A stretch of DNA of 64,000 bases from Betaproteobacteria bacterium. GTDB lineage: Bacteria > Pseudomonadota > Gammaproteobacteria > Burkholderiales > CAIKXV01. How positions within the stretch are numbered: position 1 is the stretch's first letter; each line of letters opens with the position of its first letter. Under the pieces are notes generated by a model. The model had not been told where the DNA came from. It searched no databases and was given only the letters and a program-made list of their open reading frames with translations. The translations under genes and the position numbers were made by a program. The stretch spans positions 1 to 64,000 of the forward strand of contig CANGYF010000014.1 in assembly GCA_947458265.1 (NCBI GenBank), in the 5' to 3' direction. Below are positions 9,127 through 19,043 of this stretch, piece by piece.

Positions 9127-10325
9127 AAGCCCGGCCCGCGTCCGCTGACCGGCCAGAGCGATTCCACCCGGCCGTTGCGCACGCCGACGAACCAGTCGTG
9201 CAGGTTGACGGTGGGATCGCAATGCCCCGGGATCAGGCGCACCTTGTCGCCGATGGCGAGCGCGACCTCCGGCCGGTCGAGCCGCAGCACCCCGTGCTCG
9301 TCGGATGCGCCGACATAGGACGCACCCTCGATGTCGGGCACCGTCGGATAGCCGGAGTCGGATGACGACGCCTTGTGGCCGACGTCGCACACGGCGCGTC
9401 CGGGCACGGGCCGGCTCATCACGGTCGCCAGGATGAACAGGCTGTGCTCGAACTCGGCGAAGGTGCTGCCACTGGCAGCCTGGTTTCGCGCGTAATCGGC
9501 GTCCAGGAAGATGTAGGAACCGGCCTGCAACTCGGTGTAGACGCCGCTGGCACCCTCCAGCTCGAAGGTACCGGTGCCGGCACCGGTGATCCGCGGCACC
9601 GGGATGCCGAGCGCCTCGACCAGGGCGCGGGTCTGCGCGGCCTTCGCCACCGCGCCACCGATTGCCTGCTGCCGCTCGGCGACGGTGCGCAGGTGCTGTG
9701 CCGAGCCATGGTAGGCCTGCAGCCCGGCGAAGCGCAGACCAGGCAGGGCCGCGACCTGCTGCGCGAGCGCGGCCGCCGGTTCGCCCGGCGGCACGCCGCA
9801 GCGCCCTGCACCGACATCGATCTCGACCAGCACGTCGATGGTCGCACCAGCCGCGACCATCGACGCCGACAGCGCACGGGCGTTGTCCGGATGGTCGACG
9901 CAGACGGCGATCGTCGCGCGCCGCGCCAGTGCGGCCAGCCGCTCGAGCTTGGAACGACCGACCACCTCATTGCTCACCAGCACGTCGGTGATGCCGCCAT
10001 CGACCAGTGCCTCGGCCTCGGCCACCTTCTGCACGCAGACGCCAGCGGCGCCAGCGGCGACCTGCCGGGCCGCGATGTCGGGCGACTTGTGCGTCTTGGC
10101 ATGCGGACGCAGCCGCAACGCCGGATTGCCACCCGAGGCACGCATCGCGGCGACCTTCTCCGCCATGCGGGCGATGTTCCGCTCGAACGCGTCGAGTTCG
10201 ACGATCAGCGCCGGGGTGTCCACCTCGGACAGCGGATCACCGATGCGGGCGGGCGGCGGCACCAGGGCGCTGCGGCCGAGCACCGGTGCTGCATCGACGG
10301 ACGGCGTACCGGGTGGGTTCTGCAT
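9123..10325 (-). CDS. DSD1-family PLP enzyme, D-threonine aldolase-like
   Basis: 400-aa fold-type III PLP enzyme with an alanine-racemase-like barrel and a C-terminal D-serine-dehydratase-like domain. The PLP lysine lies in RLRPHAKTHKS, the standard family motif. The C-terminal metal site reads PGHCDPTVNLHD, giving an HxD pair as in D-threonine/D-3-hydroxyaspartate aldolases, whereas eukaryotic D-serine dehydratase has HxC. The predicted reaction is cleavage of a D-beta-hydroxy amino acid to glycine and an aldehyde, or a related dehydration. Start chosen at MQNPPGTPSVD (10325); upstream codons are low-complexity Arg/Ser. It sits between the receptor and the Ldh-like gene, all leftward. Confidence 0.85.
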   Translation of the reverse strand: MQNPPGTPSVDAAPVLGRSALVPPPARIGDPLSEVDTPALIVELDAFERNIARMAEKVAAMRASGGNPALRLRPHAKTHKSPDIAARQVAAGAAGVCVQKVAEAEALVDGGITDVLVSNEVVGRSKLERLAALARRATIAVCVDHPDNARALSASMVAAGATIDVLVEIDVGAGRCGVPPGEPAAALAQQVAALPGLRFAGLQAYHGSAQHLRTVAERQQAIGGAVAKAAQTRALVEALGIPVPRITGAGTGTFELEGASGVYTELQAGSYIFLDADYARNQAASGSTFAEFEHSLFILATVMSRPVPGRAVCDVGHKASSSDSGYPTVPDIEGASYVGASDEHGVLRLDRPEVALAIGDKVRLIPGHCDPTVNLHDWFVGVRNGRVESLWPVSGRGPGF

Positions 10326-10365
10326 GCGAAGAAGCCTCGGGCGGTGTTGGATCAGGACCGTTGTA

Positions 10366-11415
10366 TCAAGACAGGCGAGCGATCGACAGGTCGTCGGCCA
10401 GCTTGCCCAGGATGTCGAGCAGCGGTGCAGGCAATGCGATCCCGTCCTGCGACTGCTGCGCATGGCGGCGATGGCTGTCCTCGCCCGGCACACGGATGCG
10501 GTCGACGCCGGGCATCTTCTGCGCCGAGCGCATCTCGCGCGACACGCGGTCGACATCGCGCTTGATCGTTTCGGGATCGCCGAAGGCCGACAGGCTCACC
10601 GCCACGATGCACTGCCCGGTGTTGGTCACGCTCTTCGCATCGGCGTTGAAGTCGACCACGTCGCGTCCCATCGCCGCGCCGTTGAGCGAACCGCCGAGCA
10701 GGCCGATGATCAGCGCCAGGCCGTAGCCCTTGTGGCCGCCGATCGGCATCAGGAAGCCTTCGGCCGAGCGCTTCGGATCGAGCAGTGGCTTGCCGTCGTT
10801 ACCCATCATCCAGCCCTCGGGCATCATCTCACCGCGCTGGGCGCGCGCCTTGATCTTGCCGTAGGAGGCCACCGTGGTCGCCATGTCGAGCACCACCGGC
10901 GGCTCTTCATGCGCCGGCACAGCGATCGCCAGCGGATTGGTCGACAGCAGCATCTCGATGCCACCCCACGGCGGCAGGTGGTTGGCGCTGCCCACCGCGC
11001 CGTAGATGCCGACCATGTCGTGCTTCAACGGCATGCGCGCATAGACCGCACCGGCGCCGGCATGGTTGCCATGGTGCAGCCCGACCCATGCGACCCCGGC
11101 GACCTTGGCCTTGGCGATCGCGGTCTCGGCGGCGAAGCGCATCACCAGGTGGCCCATCGCATTGTCGCCGTCGATCAGCGCAGTGGCGATCGTCTCGCGC
11201 TCGATGCGGATGTTCGGGTGCAGGTTGAAGCCACCGGCGCGGATGCGCTTCACGTACTGCGGCAGCCGGAAGATGCCGTGCGCGTCGGACCCGAGCAGGT
11301 CGGCCTCGATCATCATCTCGGCGGTCGATCGCGCATCGGCTGCTGGCACGCCGCAGGCGACGTAGGTACGGGTCATGAAGTCGACCAGTTGATCGACGCT
11401 GAAAACCTGGCTCAC
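10366..11415 (-). CDS. Ldh family NAD(P)-dependent oxidoreductase
   Basis: 349-aa member of the type-2 malate/L-lactate dehydrogenase family (also ureidoglycolate, sulfolactate and delta1-piperideine-2-carboxylate reductases), distinct from the Rossmann LDH/MDH fold. Family signatures: SDAHGIFRLPQYV, the catalytic-histidine region VGLHHGNHAGAGAVYA, LSTNPLAIAVPA and GGHKGYGLALI. The GTG start at 11415 is preceded by GAGGAG at normal spacing; upstream frame has no family match. It lies 40 bp before the PLP-enzyme gene, so the two are likely in one leftward catabolic unit. The substrate is probably a 2-hydroxy or 2-imino acid, not determinable here. Confidence 0.88.
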   Translation of the reverse strand: MSQVFSVDQLVDFMTRTYVACGVPAADARSTAEMMIEADLLGSDAHGIFRLPQYVKRIRAGGFNLHPNIRIERETIATALIDGDNAMGHLVMRFAAETAIAKAKVAGVAWVGLHHGNHAGAGAVYARMPLKHDMVGIYGAVGSANHLPPWGGIEMLLSTNPLAIAVPAHEEPPVVLDMATTVASYGKIKARAQRGEMMPEGWMMGNDGKPLLDPKRSAEGFLMPIGGHKGYGLALIIGLLGGSLNGAAMGRDVVDFNADAKSVTNTGQCIVAVSLSAFGDPETIKRDVDRVSREMRSAQKMPGVDRIRVPGEDSHRRHAQQSQDGIALPAPLLDILGKLADDLSIARLS

Positions 11416-11613
11416 GGGAATGCTCCTCGATGCTCGACACGGTGTCAGCACGAAGGGTACCGCAACACCGCCGATCGGACCGACAGTGGCGCGCCCGGCC
11501 GCCGGGTGCGCACCTGAGCTGCCCGACGGCGCCCGGGCCGCCGTATCATTGGGCCCCGTACCATTCTCACTGGCGCGCGGCTCGTCCGCCGAGCGCTGCC
11601 GCGAGCCACGTCC

Positions 11614-12855
11614 ATGCCTGAGCCGAGCATCACCACCCACCCCGCAGAGGCGGCCCCGCCTGGAACACCCGGCGAGCAAGGCTCGCGCCGTGCCCTCGGC
11701 CTGCTGATCAACGCCGGCCACCTGATCGACCACCTGATGCTGCTGATCTTCGCGACCGCGGTGTCGACCATCGCCGCCGAGTTCGGCTTCGCGCGCTGGG
11801 AAGACCTGATGCCCTACACGATGGGGGCCTTCGTGATGTTCGGCCTGTGCTCGCTGCCCGCCGGACGGCTCGGCGACCATTGGGGACGGCGGCAGATGAT
11901 GCTGATGTTCTTCTTCGGCGTCGGCGGTTCGGCCACGCTGGTTGGGCTGTCCGGCAACGAATGGCAACTGGCCGCGGCCCTGACCCTGGTGGGCGTGTTC
12001 GCCGCGATCTACCACCCGATCGGCATCCCGATGCTGGTACGCGACGCGAAGAACGCCGGCCTCACGATCGGCATCAACGGTCTGTTCGGCAACCTGGGCA
12101 TCGCGGTGGCCGCGGTGTCGACCGGCCTGCTGATCGAGTACTCCGGCTGGCGCGCGGCCTTCGTCGTGCCGGGCATGGCATCGATCGCCTGCGGGATCGC
12201 GTTCGCGCTGCTGGTGCCCAGGGAGGCGGGCTCGCCGGCCAATCGTCCGGTGAAGAAGCCGATCGAGGTGCCGAAGGGCGTACTGGTGCGCGTGGTGGCC
12301 CTGATGACCGCAACGGCCGTCTTCGGCACGATCATCTTCAACTTCACCACCAACGGCAACCTGGAACTGCTGCGCGAGCGCCTGCAGTGGCTGGGGGACA
12401 GTCCCGCCACGCTCGGGGCGCTGCTCGCCTCGGTATACCTGATCGCCTCGCTGGCGCAGGTGGCGGTGGGCACGCTGCTCGACCGCTTCCCTGTGCGGCA
12501 GGTGATGTGGCCGATCGTCGGCCTGCAGATACCGCTGTTCATCCTGGCGGCCAATACCGACGGCTGGGCGTTCTACGCCGTGCTGATCGCGCTGATGGTG
12601 TTCGTGTTCGGAGCGATTCCGTTCACCGACACGATGGTGGTGCGCTTCGTCGACGACCGCATGCGCTCGCGCGTGACCGGCACCCGGTTCTTCATCGCGT
12701 TCGGCGTCAGTTCCGCCGTGGTCGGGCTGCTCGGCCCCCTGGTGAAGGCGGCCGGCTTCACCACCATGCTCTACGTGATGGCGGCGGTCGCGGTGTGCAC
12801 GACGCTGTGCGCCGCGATGCTGCCGGACGACCCGCAGCGTACACGCGGCACCTGA
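11614..12855 (+). CDS. MFS transporter
   Basis: 413-aa major facilitator protein with twelve predicted helices. After a 25-residue polar N-terminus comes helix 1 (LGLLINAGHLIDHLMLLIF). The loop 2-3 motif appears as AGRLGDHWGRRQMML, the MFS motif A. The central loop (PANRPVKKPIEVPKG) divides the two six-helix halves. It is transcribed divergently from the Ldh-like gene, 198 bp away, and convergent with the RND operon. It could import the substrate of the neighbouring catabolic genes or act as an exporter; no specificity signature recognised. Confidence 0.88.
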   Translation: MPEPSITTHPAEAAPPGTPGEQGSRRALGLLINAGHLIDHLMLLIFATAVSTIAAEFGFARWEDLMPYTMGAFVMFGLCSLPAGRLGDHWGRRQMMLMFFFGVGGSATLVGLSGNEWQLAAALTLVGVFAAIYHPIGIPMLVRDAKNAGLTIGINGLFGNLGIAVAAVSTGLLIEYSGWRAAFVVPGMASIACGIAFALLVPREAGSPANRPVKKPIEVPKGVLVRVVALMTATAVFGTIIFNFTTNGNLELLRERLQWLGDSPATLGALLASVYLIASLAQVAVGTLLDRFPVRQVMWPIVGLQIPLFILAANTDGWAFYAVLIALMVFVFGAIPFTDTMVVRFVDDRMRSRVTGTRFFIAFGVSSAVVGLLGPLVKAAGFTTMLYVMAAVAVCTTLCAAMLPDDPQRTRGT

Positions 12856-12861
12856 CCGCGG

Positions 12862-14373
12862 TCAGCGCGCCGCGGCGGCACCGGTCGGGGCGCCGGCCAC
12901 CGGCGGCGTCGCCTGACCGCCGGCAGCGAAGGCCGCTGGATCCCAGCCACCGCCCAGCGACTTGTAGAGTCCGACGCTCGCGGCGAGCAGCGCACGCCGT
13001 GCGTCGTTCTCGGCCAGCTGGACGGCAAGCAGCTCCGTCTGGGCATCGAGCACCTCGAAGTACGCAGCCAGTCCGGCCTCGAATCGGACCTGTGCCAGGG
13101 TCGCCGCGCGCGCGAGCGCCTTCGCCTGTGCGGCGAGCGTGTCGCCGAGTTCGGCCTGGCGGCTGCGTGCGATGAGCGAATCGGACACCTCGCGCAGCGC
13201 CTGCTCAGCTGCACGCTGGTAGCGCACCAGCGCCTGCCGCTCGCGGGCCTCCTGCGCCTGCGCCAGGAACTTGTTGCGCGAGGCATCGATCAGCGGCTGC
13301 AGGATGCCGGCGCCCAGCGCATAGGTGGTCGCGCTTCCCGACAGCAGGTCACCGAGCGAGCGGCTCTGCAACCCGAGCGAGGCGGTCAGCGAGATCGTCG
13401 GCAGCAGCGCGGCGCGCTGGGCAGCCGAGCGGAACGAGGCGGCCTCGAGTTCCTGTTGCGCGGCCAGGAGGTCCGGGCGCCGTTCCAGCAGCGAGGACGG
13501 CAGGCCTGCCGGTACCTCTGGCGGCGCCGGCAGGCGCGCATCGACCGGCACCAGCGCGCCGGCATCGCCGGCACCGGCACCGACCAGCAGCGCCAGCCGG
13601 TTCTCAAGCTGCGCCAGCTGCTGCTCGAGACCGGGGATGCGTGCCTGCACGCCGAGCAGGGCACCCTCGGCACGCGCCACCTCGACCGCGGACGCGCGGC
13701 CACCGTCGAAGCGACGCCGCGTGAGATCGAGGAAACCGCGGCGGCTGTCGAGCGTGCTGCGCGTGAGGGCGAGCTGCTGGCGTGCCGCCAGGATATCGAA
13801 GTAGGCCTGCGCGACATCGCCGACCAGCGTGATGGCAACGGTCTCGCGGGCGAAGCGCGACGCGAGGTAGTCGGCGCGCACCGCGGCCTCGAGGCTGCGC
13901 AGCCGGCCCCACAGGTCGAGTTCGTACGACGCATTGATCGAGGTGCCGTACAGCCGCAGGTCGCGGCTGGCACCCTCCGGCAGGACGAAGCGGTAGTTCT
14001 GCGGCTGGCGCTCGCGCCCGATGTCGGCGCCGACCGACAGCCGGGGCAGTTCCGCGTAGAGGGTCGGACCGATCAGTGCGCGCGTCTCCTCGATGCGCGC
14101 GACGGCGATCTGCATGTCGCGGTTGCGCTCGAGCGCCAGGCCGATCAGGCGCACCAGCGCCGGATCGCGCCAGGCCTTCCACCAGGGCAACTCGGCACCG
14201 TTGCGCAGGGCTTCGCTGCTGGTAGCACCGCGATGCTCGGCCGGCAGGGCCAGGTCGATCGGTACCGGTTCGCGGCGCGCACCGGCACAGCCGGCGAGCA
14301 GCATCACCAGCGCCAACAGCAGGCCTGTGCCGAGCAGGCGCCGGGTGTTCGACGGCAGGGACCGGTCAGGCAT
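12862..14373 (-). CDS. RND efflux outer-membrane lipoprotein (NodT/OprM family)
   Basis: 503-aa outer-membrane channel of a tripartite pump. Lipoprotein signal: LLLALVMLLAGC with lipobox LAGC near residue 28. The body shows the duplicated TolC-type repeat: long alanine/arginine-rich helices and the strand segments YELDLWGRLRSLEAAVRADY and the later LSLTASLGL-like half. The start at 14373 (MPDRSLPS) overlaps the last 8 bp of the RND permease gene, suggesting translational coupling. It is the last gene of a leftward adaptor-permease-channel operon and converges with the MFS gene 6 bp away. Confidence 0.92.
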   Translation of the reverse strand: MPDRSLPSNTRRLLGTGLLLALVMLLAGCAGARREPVPIDLALPAEHRGATSSEALRNGAELPWWKAWRDPALVRLIGLALERNRDMQIAVARIEETRALIGPTLYAELPRLSVGADIGRERQPQNYRFVLPEGASRDLRLYGTSINASYELDLWGRLRSLEAAVRADYLASRFARETVAITLVGDVAQAYFDILAARQQLALTRSTLDSRRGFLDLTRRRFDGGRASAVEVARAEGALLGVQARIPGLEQQLAQLENRLALLVGAGAGDAGALVPVDARLPAPPEVPAGLPSSLLERRPDLLAAQQELEAASFRSAAQRAALLPTISLTASLGLQSRSLGDLLSGSATTYALGAGILQPLIDASRNKFLAQAQEARERQALVRYQRAAEQALREVSDSLIARSRQAELGDTLAAQAKALARAATLAQVRFEAGLAAYFEVLDAQTELLAVQLAENDARRALLAASVGLYKSLGGGWDPAAFAAGGQATPPVAGAPTGAAAAR

Positions 14374-17300
14374 GGCCGCCTCCGGATCCACGGGTGCCGG
14401 GTGCGGCAGCGGTGCCCGGCACCGCCGATGCACGGGCCGTGCGACTGGCCAGCCTGCGGATCAGCACATAGAAGACCGGCGTGAGGAACAGCCCGAACAG
14501 CGTGACGCCGATCATCCCGGAGAACACCGCGACGCCCATCGCCTGGCGCATCTCGGCGCCCGGGCCGAAGGACACCACCAGCGGCACCACGCCCATGATG
14601 AACGCGAACGAGGTCATCAGGATCGGGCGCAGCCGCAGGCGACTGGCCTCGATCGCCGCCTCGACGCAGGTGCGTCCCTGAAGCTCCAGCTCGCGCGCGA
14701 ACTCCACGATCAGGATGGCGTTCTTGCAGGCGAGCCCGACCAGCACGAACAGGCCTATCTGCGTGAAGATGTTGTTGTCCCCGCCCTTGCCGAAATAGCC
14801 GAACACCCAGACGCCGAACATCGCCGAGAGCACGCCCATCGGCACGATCAGGATCACCGCCAGCGGCAGCGTCCAGCTCTCGTACTGCGCGGCGAGCACC
14901 AGGAACACCAGCAGCACGCACAGCGGGAACACGTACAGCGTGGTGTTGCCGGCGAGGATCTGCTGGTAGGTGAGCTCGGTCCATTCGTAGGCGATCCCGA
15001 TCGGCAGGGTCTGCGCCGCGATGCGCTCCATGATGGCCTGCGCCTGGCCGGAACTCACGCCCGGCGCCGGCCCGCCGTTGATGTCCGCGGACAGGTAGCC
15101 GTTGTAGCGCTGCACCCTGCCCGGCCCGTAGCTGGTACCGATGTCGACCATCGCACCGAGGGGGATCATGTCGCCCGAGGCGTTGCGCACCTTCAGCAGC
15201 CGGATATCCTCGGCGTTGGTGCGAAAGCCGGCGTCGGCCTGGACCTTCACCTGGTAGGTGCGGCCGAACAGGTTGAAGTCGTTCACGTAGAGCGAACCGA
15301 GGTAGATCTGCATCGTGTCGAACACATCGGACACGCCCACGCCGAGCCGCTTCGCCTTCACCCGGTCGAGGTGGGCGTCGAGCTGCGGCGTATTGATCTC
15401 GAAGCCCGAGTAGGCACGGACGATCTCCGGCGCCTGCCAGGCCTTGGCCAGCAGCGACTGGGTCGCGGCGAACAGCGCCTCGTAGCCGAGCCCGGCCCGG
15501 TCCTCGAGCTGCATCTTGAAGCCGCCGGTGGTCCCCAGCCCCGCCACCGGTGGCGGCTGCAGCACGAGCACGAAGGCACCGCCGATCGCCTGCAGCTTCT
15601 GGTTCAGCGCGCCGGTGATCTCGTTGCCCGACAGCCCAGGTCCCCGGCGCTCGTCGAACGGCTTCAGGCCGAAGAACACGACACCCGCATTGGAGCTGTT
15701 GGTGAAGCCGTTGATCGACAGCCCGGGGAAGGCGATCGAGTTCTGCACGCCCGGCTGGTCGAGCGCGATCTGCGACATCTGGCGCACCACCTCGTCGGTG
15801 CGATCGAGCGTGGCGCCATCGGGCAGTTGCGCGAAGCCGATCAGGTAGCCCTTGTCCTGCGCCGGCACGAAACCATCGGGCACCCGCTGGAACAGCACGA
15901 CGGTGCAGCCGATCAGCACCGCGTAGACCAGCAGCGACAGCGCCTTGCGCTGCACGATGCGCGCCACGCCACCGGAATACCGGTCCGAGGCCCGCGCGAA
16001 GCCGCGGTTGAACGGCCTGAACAGCCAGCCGAACAGGGTATCGATCACCCGGCCGAGCCAGTCCTTCTTCGCGCCGTGCGGCTTGAGCAGGATCGCCGCG
16101 AGCGCCGGCGACAGGGTCAGCGAGTTGATCGCAGAGATCACGGTGGAGATCGCGATGGTCAGCGCGAACTGCCGGTAGAACTGGCCGGACAGCCCGGAGA
16201 TGAAGGCGATCGGGATGAATACCGCGCACAGCACGAGCGCGATCGCGATGATCGGGCCGCTGACCTCCTCCATCGCCCGGTGCGCCGCATCGCGCGGCGA
16301 CAGGCCCTTCTCGATGTTGCGCTCGACGTTCTCCACCACCACGATCGCATCGTCGACCACGATGCCGATCGCCAGCACCAACCCGAACAGCGACAGCGCA
16401 TTGATCGAAAAGCCGGCCGCCAGCATCACGGCGAAGGTGCCGACCACCGACACCGGCACCGCGATCAGCGGGATGATCGAGGCACGCCAGGTCTGCAGGA
16501 ACAGAACGACCACCAGCACCACGAGCAGCACCGCCTCGAACAGCGTGCGCGCCACCTCCTCGATCGAGGCCCGGGTGAACTGCGTCGGGTCGTAGACGAT
16601 CGAATAGTCCATCCCTTCAGGGAAGCTCTTCTTGAGTTCCACCATCGCGCGACGGATGTTGTTCGACAGCTCCAGCGAGTTGGAGCCCGGCGCCTGGAAG
16701 ATCGGTATCGCCGCCGCGGGCTTGTTGTTGAGCAGGCTGCGCAGCGCATAGTCGCCCGCGGACAGTTCGATGCGCCCGATGTCGCGCAGGCGCACGATCG
16801 ACCCCTCGGAGCCGGTGCGCACGATGATCTCGCCGAACTCCTCCGCGCTCGCCAGGCGGCCACGCGCATTGACCAGCAGTTCGAACGCGGCGGCACCGGT
16901 GGCCGGCTGGCTGCCGACCACGCCGGCGGCGACCTGCACGTTCTGCTCGCGGATCGCACGCACCACGTCGCTCGCGGCGAGGCCGCGCGAGGCGACCTTT
17001 GCCGGGTCGAGCCAGACGCGCATCGCATAGTCACCGCCACCGAACAGCAGCACCTGGCCCACGCCCTCGACGCGCGCCAGCACGTCCTTCACGTTGAGCA
17101 CCGCGTAGTTGCGCAGGTAGAGCGTGTCGTAGCGGTTGTCCGGCGAGACCAGGTGCACGACCATGGTCAGGTCGGGCGAAGCCTTCTGCGTGGTCACGCC
17201 GAGGCTGCGCGTCACCTCCGGCAGCCTCGGCAGCGCCTGCGCCACCCGGTTCTGCACCTGCACCTGCGCCTTGTCGATGTCGGTGCCGACCTTGAAGGTC

Positions 17301-17581
17301 ACGGTCAACTGCAGCGCGCCGCTCGCGGTCGACTGCGAGCTCATGTAGAGCATGCCCTCGATGCCGTTGATCGCGTCCTCCAGCGGGGAGGCCACGGTCT
17401 CGGCGAGCACCCTGGGATTTGCGCCGGGGAACTGCGCGCGCACCTGCACCGACGGCGGCACCACCTCCGGATACTCGGAGATCGGCAGGAACCAGACTGC
17501 GATCGCACCGGCGACAAAGATCAGCAGTGAGACGACCGATGCGAGGATCGGACGGTCGATGAATACCTTCGAGAGATCCAT
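14366..17581 (-). CDS. RND multidrug efflux permease (HAE1 family)
   Basis: 1071-aa inner-membrane proton-driven exporter, normal length for AcrB/MexB/MexF proteins. It begins MDLSKVFIDRPILASVVSLL with TM1 and the FLPISEYPEVVPP segment. TM4 carries GIVVDDAIVVVENVERN, whose acidic pair (about residues 410-411) is the proton relay. Two large periplasmic loops follow the expected TM1-2 and TM7-8 positions. Closest in feel to MexF/BpeF-type pumps, but substrate cannot be assigned from sequence. 4 bp after the adaptor gene. No regulator gene is adjacent. Confidence 0.95.
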   Translation of the reverse strand: MDLSKVFIDRPILASVVSLLIFVAGAIAVWFLPISEYPEVVPPSVQVRAQFPGANPRVLAETVASPLEDAINGIEGMLYMSSQSTASGALQLTVTFKVGTDIDKAQVQVQNRVAQALPRLPEVTRSLGVTTQKASPDLTMVVHLVSPDNRYDTLYLRNYAVLNVKDVLARVEGVGQVLLFGGGDYAMRVWLDPAKVASRGLAASDVVRAIREQNVQVAAGVVGSQPATGAAAFELLVNARGRLASAEEFGEIIVRTGSEGSIVRLRDIGRIELSAGDYALRSLLNNKPAAAIPIFQAPGSNSLELSNNIRRAMVELKKSFPEGMDYSIVYDPTQFTRASIEEVARTLFEAVLLVVLVVVLFLQTWRASIIPLIAVPVSVVGTFAVMLAAGFSINALSLFGLVLAIGIVVDDAIVVVENVERNIEKGLSPRDAAHRAMEEVSGPIIAIALVLCAVFIPIAFISGLSGQFYRQFALTIAISTVISAINSLTLSPALAAILLKPHGAKKDWLGRVIDTLFGWLFRPFNRGFARASDRYSGGVARIVQRKALSLLVYAVLIGCTVVLFQRVPDGFVPAQDKGYLIGFAQLPDGATLDRTDEVVRQMSQIALDQPGVQNSIAFPGLSINGFTNSSNAGVVFFGLKPFDERRGPGLSGNEITGALNQKLQAIGGAFVLVLQPPPVAGLGTTGGFKMQLEDRAGLGYEALFAATQSLLAKAWQAPEIVRAYSGFEINTPQLDAHLDRVKAKRLGVGVSDVFDTMQIYLGSLYVNDFNLFGRTYQVKVQADAGFRTNAEDIRLLKVRNASGDMIPLGAMVDIGTSYGPGRVQRYNGYLSADINGGPAPGVSSGQAQAIMERIAAQTLPIGIAYEWTELTYQQILAGNTTLYVFPLCVLLVFLVLAAQYESWTLPLAVILIVPMGVLSAMFGVWVFGYFGKGGDNNIFTQIGLFVLVGLACKNAILIVEFARELELQGRTCVEAAIEASRLRLRPILMTSFAFIMGVVPLVVSFGPGAEMRQAMGVAVFSGMIGVTLFGLFLTPVFYVLIRRLASRTARASAVPGTAAAPGTRGSGGGHA

Positions 17582-17585
17582 CGCG

Positions 17586-18800
17586 TTACTTCTTCGCTGC
17601 CGGATCGGGCTTCGGGCGTTCCTTCGGGTCCATCGGCACCGCCGTCGGCTGCACCTTCATCCCGGGACGCACCCGCTGCAGGCCCTCCACGATGATCGTC
17701 TCGCCCGGCTTCAGGCCTTCGCGCACCACGCGCAGCCCGTCCGACATCGGGCCCAGCCTGACGCCGCGGTACTGCGTGGCGCCATCGGGGCCGACCACCA
17801 GCACGAAGCGGCGGTCCTGGTCGGTGCCGACCGCACGATCGTCGATCAGTGCTGCCGGATAGGTGCCGGTGCCCGCGACCCGGACCCGGGCGAACAGGCC
17901 GGGCGTGAAGCGTCGGTCGCGGTTGTCGACCACCGCGCGCGCGTAGATCGTCCCGGTCTGCGGGTTCACGCGGTTGTCGATGAATTCGACCACACCCTTC
18001 GCCGGATAACCCGGCTCGTCGGCGAGGCCCACCTCGACCGACGTGCCCGTGCGCTTCGCCGCGCCCGCAGCGCCGCGGCCGGACATCCCGCCGAATCGCA
18101 GGAACACCGCCTCGTCGGCCTCGAACGTGACGTAGACCGGGTTCACCTTCATCAGCGTGGTGAGCACCGTCTGGCCAGCGGTGACGAAGTTGCCGGCGGT
18201 CACCTCGGCGCGCCCGCTGCGGCCCGGGATCGGCGCCAGCACCCTGGTATAGCCGAGATCGAGCTTCGCGGTCGCCAGGCTCGCCTCGGCAGAACGCACG
18301 GCGGCTTCGGTGTCCTTTTCGGTGGCGATACGCTCGTCGGACTCCTGGCGCGACACCGCGCCCGACTCCACCAGCCTGTCGGTGCGCAGGCGCTCGTTAC
18401 GCGCCAGGTCCGCCCGCGCGCGTGCGCGCGCCAGTTCAGCTTCGGCGCGACGCACCTGGACCTGGAAAGGTTCCGGGTCGATCTCGAACATCACCGTGCC
18501 CTGGCCGACTTCGCTGCCCTGGGTGAAGGCTACCCGCTGCAGATAGCCGGACACGCGTGGTCGAAGCTCGACCCGCTCGATCGCCTCGACGCGGCCGACG
18601 AACTCCTCCCAGTCGCTGATCGTCTTCTCGACCACCTGCGCCACGCTGACCGGCATCGCCGGCGGCGGGCCGCCCTTGCTGTCGGGGCCGGCGCCGCCCT
18701 TGCCTTCGCCGGACGGGCTGCAGCCACCGATGAGCAATGCCGCAGCGATGCAGGCGGCCACAAGCCAACCCGAAGAAACCCTACCCCCTACTGAACCCAT
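17586..18800 (-). CDS. RND periplasmic adaptor (membrane fusion) lipoprotein
   Basis: 404-aa HlyD/AcrA-type adaptor linking the permease to the outer-membrane channel. Lipoprotein signal WLVAACIAAALLIGGCSP. Then a lipoyl-like half (RVEAIERVELRPRVSGYLQ), an alpha-hairpin (residues about 110-180), the second lipoyl half (LDLGYTRVLAPIPGRSGRAEV), and beta-barrel and membrane-proximal domains (NPQTGTIYARAVVDN, PGLFARVRV). The start at 18800 is preceded by AAGGGGGG; longer frames reach 18953 but have no signal peptide. First gene of the three-gene efflux operon. Confidence 0.93.
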   Translation of the reverse strand: MGSVGGRVSSGWLVAACIAAALLIGGCSPSGEGKGGAGPDSKGGPPPAMPVSVAQVVEKTISDWEEFVGRVEAIERVELRPRVSGYLQRVAFTQGSEVGQGTVMFEIDPEPFQVQVRRAEAELARARARADLARNERLRTDRLVESGAVSRQESDERIATEKDTEAAVRSAEASLATAKLDLGYTRVLAPIPGRSGRAEVTAGNFVTAGQTVLTTLMKVNPVYVTFEADEAVFLRFGGMSGRGAAGAAKRTGTSVEVGLADEPGYPAKGVVEFIDNRVNPQTGTIYARAVVDNRDRRFTPGLFARVRVAGTGTYPAALIDDRAVGTDQDRRFVLVVGPDGATQYRGVRLGPMSDGLRVVREGLKPGETIIVEGLQRVRPGMKVQPTAVPMDPKERPKPDPAAKK

Positions 18801-19043
18801 CAAGCCCCCTTGATGGCCGAGACATCGATCGACGAACGGGCGGATGCATGTCGTGATGGACGATCGGCGCCCGGTCATTATGCGGGTCGCAAACGCCTTC
18901 CGGCAACGCATTGACGGCCAGCAATCGGTGCCCGTCCGGCGATCGCCAGACACGGCCAGGCAGGCATGGCGGGTATCACACCGTCATCATCCTGAAACAC
19001 CGCGATGTGACCATCCTTACCATCCCATAAAATTGACTATCCC

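Noticed and set aside
7945-9318. Rightward gene beginning after the GGAGG at 7937
   Set aside because: The ribosome-site-like sequence is the complement of the sRNA CCTCC motif; the frame runs antisense through the tctC-like gene and is low complexity.
14093-17530. 1145-codon open frame opposite the RND permease
   Set aside because: Same artefact: low-complexity HR/DR-rich translation opposite a clear HAE1 pump gene.
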